Under the pieces are notes generated by a model. The model was not told where the DNA came from. It did not search any database and saw only the letters and a program-made list of their open reading frames with translations. A DNA stretch of 24,902 nucleotides from a virus. The stretch lies in the IMG/VR virus record IMGVR_UViG_3300030331_001159, positions 1 to 24,902 of that record; one strand, written 5' to 3'. A program made the translations under genes and the position numbers. This document shows, piece by piece, positions 5,370 through 12,267 of the stretch; positions within the stretch are counted from its first letter, which is position 1, and each line of letters begins with the position of its first letter.

Positions 5370-6353
5370 ATGTCTGTGGTTACTAGTGGATACAGTAGAA
5401 ATACTTGGAACTCAGGTGCATGGAACCGTAGTGTAGTTGATCGTTCGGTTACAGTTAGTGGAGTTGCATTATCCACTACTGTTCGTTCTGTGGACGTAGT
5501 TATTCCGGGAACGGCTTTTGTATCTAACGTAGGAATAAATTTATCTCTTCGTAGTGTATCTACAACAGCTAATGCAAACGTATCGGTAACCAGAGCAAAT
5601 ATAGGATTTAGTTTACGATCAGCAACCGTTGAAGTTGTTAAGACAAGTAATGTAACAGGGGTATCTTTAACGACTACATTAAGAAGTCCAACACTCACAG
5701 GTAGCCCAAAAGTTTCTTTAACAGGATTAGCACCAAGATTTACCGTAAGAGATGCCATAGCTTTTTTTGGAACAAATGTTATACCATCACAAACATCGGC
5801 GACATTTACAACAGGTAATGAAAACATAGAAGCTGGAGCTAATCCAGTAATTTACACAAGTAAAACATTTAAGGTAACAGTAAAAAGCACTAGTGGTGGT
5901 AATAAATATTTAATAGATGGTAAACAACAGTATGGTTTAAATTTAGTTAAAGATAGAAATTTATTTACCTTTGATCAATCTGATAGTACAAACACTGGTC
6001 ACCCTTTTAGATTTAGTTTAACACCAAACGGTACACATGGAGGAGGAACTCAATACACAGTTAATGTACAAACTGTGGGAACTCCAGGTAATCCCGGGGC
6101 ATATACACAAATATTTGTTGAGAATGATGGTCCAACTACATTATATTATTATTGTACAGTTCACTCAGGGATGGGTTCTGTTGTTAATTTTCAACCAGTA
6201 ATTAGAACAAGAGTTATATCACCAAATATAAATGGTGACGGTAACTTGGTATTAACAGGAGTTAGTGCTAGATTTAGAACACACATAAGAGGAATATGGA
6301 CACCTAAAGTTTTTGGTGGTACTTCTGAAATATGGAAGGCTAAGAAGATATGA
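5370..6353 (+). CDS. Repeat protein with inserted cupredoxin-like domain (327 aa)
   Basis: Residues 5-19 (TSGYSRNTWNSGAWN) match the G(W/F)xRxTWxSGxWN start common in marine phage structural proteins. Residues 29-138 hold five beta repeats of exactly 22 residues, with Arg at 39, 61, 83, 105 and 127 in LRS/VRS/VRD. Residues about 160-275 form a cupredoxin-like domain: FTFDQSDSTNTGHPFRFS supplies His211, and TLYYYCTVHSGMGSVV supplies Cys262, His265 and Met268, a full type-1 copper-like ligand set. A sixth repeat-like segment (LTGVSARFRTHIR, 295-307) follows. It lies between two adaptor genes and is probably a virion protein. Electron transfer or copper scavenging is speculative. Confidence 0.78.
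   Translation: MSVVTSGYSRNTWNSGAWNRSVVDRSVTVSGVALSTTVRSVDVVIPGTAFVSNVGINLSLRSVSTTANANVSVTRANIGFSLRSATVEVVKTSNVTGVSLTTTLRSPTLTGSPKVSLTGLAPRFTVRDAIAFFGTNVIPSQTSATFTTGNENIEAGANPVIYTSKTFKVTVKSTSGGNKYLIDGKQQYGLNLVKDRNLFTFDQSDSTNTGHPFRFSLTPNGTHGGGTQYTVNVQTVGTPGNPGAYTQIFVENDGPTTLYYYCTVHSGMGSVVNFQPVIRTRVISPNINGDGNLVLTGVSARFRTHIRGIWTPKVFGGTSEIWKAKKI
5454..5783 (+). repeat. 22-residue (66-bp) coding repeat, five units
   Basis: Protein-level repeats at residues 29, 51, 73, 95 and 117 of the cupredoxin-containing protein, each of the form hxxxxhxxxhR(S/D) with no insertions or deletions between units. DNA identity is low, so the repeat is visible mainly after translation. Confidence 0.72.
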
Positions 6354-7012
6354 GTATAACATTTAACCAATTAGTAAACAGAATTAAAACAACAAGTGAA
6401 GATACTAGCACAGAGTTTGTAGGTGACATCCCAGCTTTTATTGAAAGAGCTGAAGCAAGATTAACAAGAGAAATAGATTCATATGGTGTTGTGCAATATG
6501 CAACATCAAACATGGTTATCGGTGATCCATTTATTACCAAACCTGTAAATACATTAATTATAAAAAATTTAAATATTATAAAGTCTGACGGCACACGTAT
6601 TAATTTATTACAAAAGACAGACGAATATTTAAATGATTATTGGCCACAACGTACAAGTGTGGGAGTGCCTAGATATTATGCAAACTTTGGTTTTAATAAT
6701 TTACTTATAGCTCCTACACCCGTGTCGGCTTATGATTGTGAAATGTCTTATATCGTTCAACCAACAGCAGCTACCTCAGTGCATCAAGAGAATTTCTTTA
6801 CTGAATATTGTTCTAATGCATTGTTTTATGCTAGTATGAAGGAAGCTTGTATGTTTATGAAAAATTACTCTGCGGCTCAAATTTGGGAACAAGAGTATCA
6901 ACGAGCCTTTACTGACTTATTAAATGAAGCCAGAAGGACAAGACAGGATGATATGAGAAATAATGCCTCACCAGCTGGAGGCGATAATACATTAGTAAAA
7001 GGAAGTAATTAA
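6350..7012 (+). CDS. Tail adaptor protein, SU10-adaptor-like (220 aa)
   Basis: The ATG overlaps the upstream TGA (ATGA). The N-terminal helices read FNQLVNRIKTTSEDTSTEFV and IPAFIERAEARLTREIDSYG. A beta insert follows (NTLIIKNLNIIKSDGTRINL, NDYWPQRTSVGVPRYYANFG, LLIAPTPVSAYDCEMSYIVQ), and then C-terminal helices (FFTEYCSNALFYASMKEACM, QEYQRAFTDLLNEARRTRQD). This layout and the motifs P-x-x-I-x-x-A-E-x-R-L-x-R-E and GxPRYYA are those of the SU10-type phage adaptor family. It is a second adaptor beside the one at 3952, so two stacked rings may exist between portal and nozzle. Confidence 0.78.
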   Translation: MSITFNQLVNRIKTTSEDTSTEFVGDIPAFIERAEARLTREIDSYGVVQYATSNMVIGDPFITKPVNTLIIKNLNIIKSDGTRINLLQKTDEYLNDYWPQRTSVGVPRYYANFGFNNLLIAPTPVSAYDCEMSYIVQPTAATSVHQENFFTEYCSNALFYASMKEACMFMKNYSAAQIWEQEYQRAFTDLLNEARRTRQDDMRNNASPAGGDNTLVKGSN

Positions 7013-7014
7013 TT

Positions 7015-7953
7015 ATGCCTAGTAGTTATACAACAAGATTAAGATTAGAGAAACAAGCTGATGGCGAAAATGCAAACTCTTGGGGTGATCGTCTTAACCA
7101 ACAAGTTATTGATATGGTTGACGAAGCCGTTGGTGGTGTAGTCGTTGTCAGTACAACAGGAGCCACAACATCATTAACAGCCAGTAACGGTGCAGCCGAT
7201 CAGTCTCGTAATGCTGTATTAAGAATTGAAGGAACATTAGGATCTGACTCAACTATAGTAATTCCTAGTGTTGAAAAATTATATGTTGTTGACAACCAAA
7301 CAACTGGTGGTGCACATACAGTTAAAATAAAAACAGCCGCAACAACAACGAATATTATTGCTCCTCGTGGTGGTTCAAAGTTTATTTATTGTGATGGTGT
7401 AAATGTTCACAACTCCGTTGACCCAGTAGGTGTTAGTGCACTATCTACCGAAGGTGGTGCTGTTGGCCCGATCACAGTTGGTGGTACGGTATCAGCCACA
7501 GCCGTAGATTCAACACGAGTTATTACAACAAGTATTTCAAGCTCAATCACAGATACAACTAAACTATTTGCAACAACAGCTATATCTGTAAGTGCTGTTG
7601 ACTCACTGGGTAAACAACTTAGAATTACAAAGTCAGCCGTTGCTGATATTGTTTCATTAACTGATGCATCAACGATCTCAGTAAACTTTAACAGTGGTCA
7701 AAACTTTGATGTTAGATTAGGTGGTAACAGAAACTTAGGTGCTCCTACCAATGTTCAATCAGGACAAACCGGAAGCTTCTTTGTTCGTCAGGACGGTACT
7801 GGATCAAGGACGTTATCATTTAATAGTGCTTACAAGTTTGTTGGGGGTACGGCTCCTACATTGACAACGACAGCTTCTGCCGTTGACCGTATTGACTACG
7901 TTGTGTTATCGAGTTCTAGTGTGCATATGGCAGCATCACTAGATGTTAAATAA
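7015..7953 (+). CDS. Tail fibre/appendage protein with LRLEKQxxGENxNxWG N-terminus (312 aa)
   Basis: The N-terminus, RLRLEKQADGENANSWGDRL, is a hallmark of marine phage tail fibre or appendage proteins and probably anchors the protein to the tail. The rest is Ser/Thr/Val-rich beta structure. Near the C-terminus lie DVRLGGNRNLGAPTNVQSGQ, SFFVRQDGTGSRTLSFNSAY and KFVGGTAPTLTTTASAVDRI, a compact beta domain common at the ends of such proteins. It opens the fibre island and is followed, after a short ribosome-binding region, by the LamG-type genes. The receptor is unknown. Confidence 0.75.
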   Translation: MPSSYTTRLRLEKQADGENANSWGDRLNQQVIDMVDEAVGGVVVVSTTGATTSLTASNGAADQSRNAVLRIEGTLGSDSTIVIPSVEKLYVVDNQTTGGAHTVKIKTAATTTNIIAPRGGSKFIYCDGVNVHNSVDPVGVSALSTEGGAVGPITVGGTVSATAVDSTRVITTSISSSITDTTKLFATTAISVSAVDSLGKQLRITKSAVADIVSLTDASTISVNFNSGQNFDVRLGGNRNLGAPTNVQSGQTGSFFVRQDGTGSRTLSFNSAYKFVGGTAPTLTTTASAVDRIDYVVLSSSSVHMAASLDVK

Positions 7954-7967
7954 TACAAGAGGTATAA

Positions 7968-8237
7968 ATGGTATTTCAAAATAATGTTCTTTCAGGTGCT
8001 GGTGGATCAGGCACAACCGTATATGAAATAGACCAATCAATAAGATTTAATGAAGCTGATAGTCCATATATGCAAAAAACATATAGTGGAGACGGAAGTC
8101 GTACGACTTGGTCATTTAGTTTTTGGACAAAGCTAGGTAAATCACCACCTTATAATTCAACAAGAGGTAATTTTTTAATTGCTTATAATACTACTAGTGG
8201 TGCGCAAGAAGAATGTATATTAATGGTCAAAGAGTAA
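7968..8237 (+). CDS. 5' part of a split LamG-SPRY fibre gene (89 aa, broken)
   Basis: After a short anchor, residues from about 22 read SIRFNEADSPYMQKTYSGDG and TTWSFSFWTK, the first strands of a LamG/concanavalin-type domain. They are paralogous to FNDGDSPYMRR...TISFWVK in the 787-aa protein downstream. The reading then stops at 8235-8237 (ECILMVKE), while the continuation of the same domain resumes in another frame from 8198-8213. The expected middle strands (about 45 residues compared with the paralogue) are missing. The likeliest explanation is an internal deletion that also shifted the frame, in the phage or in assembly. It is best read together with the next feature. Confidence 0.65.
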   Translation: MVFQNNVLSGAGGSGTTVYEIDQSIRFNEADSPYMQKTYSGDGSRTTWSFSFWTKLGKSPPYNSTRGNFLIAYNTTSGAQEECILMVKE

Positions 8238-9235
8238 CTGACTTTGCTACTGAAACATATCCATCACAAAGTGCTGAAGGTCATGTAGGAAAGAGTGCAG
8301 ATGTACATTACATTGGCAGTAGAGGTGGTAATTCCAATACACGAATTGATGGTTATATGGCTGAAATACATTATTTAGATGGTCTAGCTTATGACCCTAG
8401 TTTCTTCGGCGAGTTTAATAATTCTGGAATCTGGATAGCAAAAGAATACACTGGCAGTTATGGAACAAATGGATTTAAAATTGATGGCAGAGATGCATCT
8501 GACTTAGGAGATGACGAATCAGGTAATGGTAATGATTTCACCTCATATAATCTTGCAGCACATGACCAAGTTAGTGACTCACCTTCCAATAATTTTTGTG
8601 TAATGAGTCCTATTGATTTTACCTATAATACAATTAAAAATGGAAATTTAGAAACTATTGGTGGTAATAACAATAAAGGTGGTAGAGGTACTATGGGATT
8701 TACCAGTGGTAAATTTTATTGGGAAATGTTAGCTACAACACTGTCTGATAGATATCCAGGTAGTGGTGTGGTGTATGACGAATATGCATCTAGTATGCCT
8801 ACTGCATATGCTGGAGGTGGCACTAATCATGGTGCAGGAGCATCACACAATGGAGCCAAATGGTATAAACAAAGCACATCAGGAACACAGTATGGAAGTC
8901 ATCCATCTAGTGGAGACATTTATATGTATGCATTAGATAGAGATAATAATAAAATATTTTGGGGTGTTAATGGCACTTGGAGAAATAGTGGTGACCCAGC
9001 TAATGGAACTGGAGCAGTGGCTTCTAGTTTAACACATTATGGGGCATGGATGCCTTTTGTAAATCATGGTTCAAATGCTGGTGCTTCAGCATCTACCTTT
9101 AATTTTGGACAAGATGGAACTTTTGCTGGAGCTAAAACAGCTCAAGGTAATAGTGATGGTAATGGAGTTGGTAATTTTTACTATAGTGTTCCAAGTGGGT
9201 ACTTAGCACTTTGCACAAAGAATTTAGGGAGTTAA
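8213..9235 (+). CDS. 3' part of the split LamG-SPRY fibre gene (340 aa)
   Basis: This frame is open from about 8198. It continues the LamG domain with YINGQRVTDFATETYPSQ, the DGYMAEIHYLDGLAYDP strand and YGTNGFKIDGRDASDLGDDE, all of which align with the 787-aa neighbour (LYVDGDLMTSFATSTYPPQ, DGYLAEVNLVDGTALTPD). From residue about 160 a SPRY-like domain follows (GKFYWEM, IYMYALDRDNNKIFWGVNGT, FNFGQDGTFAG) and it ends with VPSGYLALCTKNL. There is no good Shine-Dalgarno before ATG 8213, so independent translation is doubtful. As part of an intact gene it would be a receptor-binding or glycan-binding fibre. Confidence 0.65.
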   Translation: MYINGQRVTDFATETYPSQSAEGHVGKSADVHYIGSRGGNSNTRIDGYMAEIHYLDGLAYDPSFFGEFNNSGIWIAKEYTGSYGTNGFKIDGRDASDLGDDESGNGNDFTSYNLAAHDQVSDSPSNNFCVMSPIDFTYNTIKNGNLETIGGNNNKGGRGTMGFTSGKFYWEMLATTLSDRYPGSGVVYDEYASSMPTAYAGGGTNHGAGASHNGAKWYKQSTSGTQYGSHPSSGDIYMYALDRDNNKIFWGVNGTWRNSGDPANGTGAVASSLTHYGAWMPFVNHGSNAGASASTFNFGQDGTFAGAKTAQGNSDGNGVGNFYYSVPSGYLALCTKNLGS

Positions 9236-9236
9236 T

Positions 9237-11600
9237 ATGGCAGCACCAACAATACCAAATGGCGAAACACAGTTCTTCCCGATCATCTACGAAGGCGACG
9301 GAAAAGGCCAGAGGGTCGGTAAGTTCGTACCTTTTACAGACAATGGTACTATTGCTAATAGTTTGATATTTAATGATGGAGATAGTCCATATATGAGACG
9401 AACACCTTCAGGAGCTAGTAATCGTAAAACTTTTACCATAAGTTTTTGGGTAAAAAGATGTCAATCAGGAGTACTTCAACTAATAATTGCACAAGGTGCA
9501 GATCACAATAATTCTAGTACTATAGCATTTTCTTCTTCTGATCAACTACGCTTTGGACATAATGATAGTGGTTCAACAACTTATGCTTTAATAACAAACA
9601 GAACATTTGAAGATACCTCTAAATTTTATCATATACTTGCATCTTTTGACACCACTCAATCAACAGCATCAGATAGAGTAAAATTGTATGTTGATGGTGA
9701 TTTAATGACTTCCTTTGCAACATCTACTTATCCACCACAAGATTTTGATTTGGATTTTAATTCTACAGGAACTATTGCAATAAGTGGTCAAATTCCATCT
9801 GGAACTTTATTTCCTTTTGATGGATATCTGGCTGAAGTTAATCTCGTGGATGGCACAGCACTAACACCTGACACTTTTGGACTTACGAACACATCAACTG
9901 GCAGATGGATCCCCAAAGCATTAACAGGTATTACTTATGGAACTAATGGTTTTAGATTAAAGTTTCAAGACAGCTCAGCACTTGGTGATGATACCAGTGG
10001 TAACACAAATGATTTCGGTACGGTAAATGGTCTTGTAGCTGGAGACCAGACCACCGATAGTCCGACACAGAATCATGCGACACTTGAAGATGGTGGAAAT
10101 GGAGGAACTTTATCTGAAGGTAATTTAAAACTAGCTACCACAACAAGTCAATATAATATTAAATGTGCAACATTAAGACCAAAATCAGGAAAATATTATG
10201 CAGAATTTAAACAAATAAATTCTGGTGGAAGACCGAATGTTGGAGTTGCTTTATCTGATAATATGCCTTATTCAGGCACAAATGTTTTTACACCAGTTAC
10301 ACCAGTTTCTAGTAATATACCAGGATATGGATATTATGGTTATAATGGTATAATTTATACCTCGTTAGATGGAGGTCCTACTTTTACTACTGTTAATAGC
10401 ACAGGAACTACTTATGCACAAAATGATATAATAGGTATTGCATTAGATTTAGATACACCACAAGTAAGTTTTTATAAAAATAATTCTTTAGTTATTACTT
10501 TGAGTCTTCCAAGTGGTTCAAATGGTTATTCATATTTTGTTGGAGATACTGCTGCTGGTTATAGTGCGACTTGGGAATGTAACTTTGGTCAAAAATCTTT
10601 CGCCTACACCCCACCAACTGGCTTTGTGGCTTTACAACAAGACAACTTGCCAGAGACTGCAAAAGGCATAACTGGGTTTACTTGGATTAAAGATAGAGAC
10701 AATGCACTTAATCATAATAGTTATGATAGTAGTAATGGTGTATTTAATAGATTAGTTCCAAATAATAACTCTACCATACTTAATACTCAAAGTGGTGTTT
10801 CAAAATTTTTAAAAGGTGGTATCGCTGTTGGTGATTTATCTAATATAAATAATAGTGGTGCATCTATGGTGTCTTGGAACTGGGTAGCAAATGGAGGGGT
10901 CACTAGCACCAACAATGATGGTTCAATTAGCTCAACTGTTCAGGTAAATTCTGATGCTGGGTTTAGTATTGTGCAAGGTAAATATTTTCAGGGCACTATG
11001 GGACACGGGTTATCACAAACTCCCGAATGGATTATTTACAAAGAAACTTCACCTAATGCAAATAGTTGGTATGTTTGGCATAAAGGTTTAACATCAACAA
11101 CTTATTATTTGTTATTCGATTCAACTCAAGCTCAAACTAATTATGGTGCTACATTATGGGCACCAACATCAACTACTTTTTCAACTAATTTATCATTATC
11201 AGGAGATAGAGATGCTATTGCCTATTGTTGGCACGGAGTAGATGGTTTTAGTAAATTTGGTAGATACGAAGGAAATGCTAACTCAAATGGTCCGTTTGTG
11301 TACTTAGGATTCCGACCAGCTTTTTTAATGATAAAAAATGCAGATAGGAGTGTTGACTGGATTATTATTGATAGTAAAAGAGACCCTTTTAATGATGGTG
11401 TGAGTAAATTACTAAAACCAAGTTCTAGTGCTGCTGAATCTGAAGCTAATAATCAAGGTATAGACCTTTTAAGTAATGGTTTTAAAATTAGACAATCATC
11501 ATCTAATGCTTTTAATGCTAGTTCAGAAACTCATATCTACATGGCATTTGCTGAACATCCATTCGTTGGGGACGGAACGAGTCCTGTAACTGCGAGATAG
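9237..11600 (+). CDS. Large receptor-binding fibre: LamG + SPRY + DUF7483-like C-terminus (787 aa)
   Basis: The N-terminus reads IPNGETQFFPIIYEGDGKGQ, a conserved anchor. Residues about 40-240 are a LamG-type domain (DSPYMRRTPSGA, TISFWVK, KFYHILASFDTTQ, VKLYVDGDLMTSF, DGYLAEVNLVDGTAL). Residues about 290-470 are SPRY-like (GKYYAEFKQIN, IIGIALDLDTPQVSFYKNNS, CNFGQKSFAYTPPTGFVALQ). The C-terminal about 240 residues (GFSIVQGKYFQGTMGHGLSQ, DAIAYCWHGVDGFSKFG, YLGFRPAFLMIKNAD, IYMAFAEHPFVGDGTSPVTA) match the phage fibre domain I know as DUF7483. It probably binds a surface glycan. The ends are GC-richer than the middle, suggesting domain swapping. Confidence 0.82.
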   Translation: MAAPTIPNGETQFFPIIYEGDGKGQRVGKFVPFTDNGTIANSLIFNDGDSPYMRRTPSGASNRKTFTISFWVKRCQSGVLQLIIAQGADHNNSSTIAFSSSDQLRFGHNDSGSTTYALITNRTFEDTSKFYHILASFDTTQSTASDRVKLYVDGDLMTSFATSTYPPQDFDLDFNSTGTIAISGQIPSGTLFPFDGYLAEVNLVDGTALTPDTFGLTNTSTGRWIPKALTGITYGTNGFRLKFQDSSALGDDTSGNTNDFGTVNGLVAGDQTTDSPTQNHATLEDGGNGGTLSEGNLKLATTTSQYNIKCATLRPKSGKYYAEFKQINSGGRPNVGVALSDNMPYSGTNVFTPVTPVSSNIPGYGYYGYNGIIYTSLDGGPTFTTVNSTGTTYAQNDIIGIALDLDTPQVSFYKNNSLVITLSLPSGSNGYSYFVGDTAAGYSATWECNFGQKSFAYTPPTGFVALQQDNLPETAKGITGFTWIKDRDNALNHNSYDSSNGVFNRLVPNNNSTILNTQSGVSKFLKGGIAVGDLSNINNSGASMVSWNWVANGGVTSTNNDGSISSTVQVNSDAGFSIVQGKYFQGTMGHGLSQTPEWIIYKETSPNANSWYVWHKGLTSTTYYLLFDSTQAQTNYGATLWAPTSTTFSTNLSLSGDRDAIAYCWHGVDGFSKFGRYEGNANSNGPFVYLGFRPAFLMIKNADRSVDWIIIDSKRDPFNDGVSKLLKPSSSAAESEANNQGIDLLSNGFKIRQSSSNAFNASSETHIYMAFAEHPFVGDGTSPVTAR

Positions 11601-11654
11601 GGTTGTATATATGAAACAAATATTTAATAATAGAAACATACGTAAAGGAGTATT

Positions 11655-12248
11655 ATGTCTTGGGCAATAGTAAAAAACAATCAAGTAATTGAAATACTAA
11701 ATGGTGCAAAAGCTGTAACCATAAACGGTATCCAATACCCTAGTAATATTTTTAGTGTATGGCCAAAAGCCGATCTTAAAAATATTGGTATTTATCCAAC
11801 ACAGATTACAAGCACAATAAATGATAGAACTCATGCAGGAACAGGCGGTGTAACGTATACAATTAATACTGACCACGTAGCTATACACTATAATAAAAAA
11901 GCACATGTTTTAGAAGATGTTACCAATGAAGATAAAAGTGTAACAGCAGGTTTAAAATCAAAACTACTCGCAGAAGTTGACGACAATGCATACAAAGTAT
12001 TAGCACCGTCAGATTGGATGACTACACGTCAAATCGAAACGGGTGTAACTATAGCTGATAATTGGAAAACATGGAGAGCTAGTGTACGAACTCAAGCTAA
12101 AGCTATGAAGACGGCTATCAATGCTGTGACAACAATCACTGACGTTCCAGGATTATATGTAACTTATGCAACAGCTAGTGATGGAACAATGACATCTGTG
12201 TCTAGTGGTCATCTATGGCACTGGCCTAAAAATCCAGATGAGGCTTAG
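11655..12248 (+). CDS. Probable tail fibre assembly/chaperone-like protein (197 aa)
   Basis: The start ATG 11655 follows AAAGGAG (11644-11650). The N-terminus reads MSWAIVKNNQVIEILNGAKA with IQYPSNIFSVWPKADLKNIG. The C-terminal part has YKVLAPSDWMTTRQIETGVT and WKTWRASVRTQAKAMKTAIN. The pattern Y-x2-L-x3-DW-x3-R-x2-E-x-G followed by WR-x2-VR is typical of fibre-assembly chaperone-like or DUF4376-like proteins placed directly after fibre genes. It would help fold or attach the 787-aa fibre. The close position just downstream supports this; direct proof is absent. Confidence 0.62.
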   Translation: MSWAIVKNNQVIEILNGAKAVTINGIQYPSNIFSVWPKADLKNIGIYPTQITSTINDRTHAGTGGVTYTINTDHVAIHYNKKAHVLEDVTNEDKSVTAGLKSKLLAEVDDNAYKVLAPSDWMTTRQIETGVTIADNWKTWRASVRTQAKAMKTAINAVTTITDVPGLYVTYATASDGTMTSVSSGHLWHWPKNPDEA

Positions 12249-12267
12249 AGAAAGGTGGAGAGAATAA

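Noticed and set aside
8198-8237. Programmed ribosomal frameshift joining the two LamG parts
   Set aside because: No slippery heptamer or downstream stem is evident, and about 45 residues of the domain are missing, which a frameshift alone cannot explain.
11611-11670. Possible 19-codon reading frame MKQIFNNRNIRKGVLCLGQ before the chaperone-like gene
   Set aside because: Too short to support, and it overlaps the Shine-Dalgarno and start of the next gene. It could be a leader but nothing shows it.
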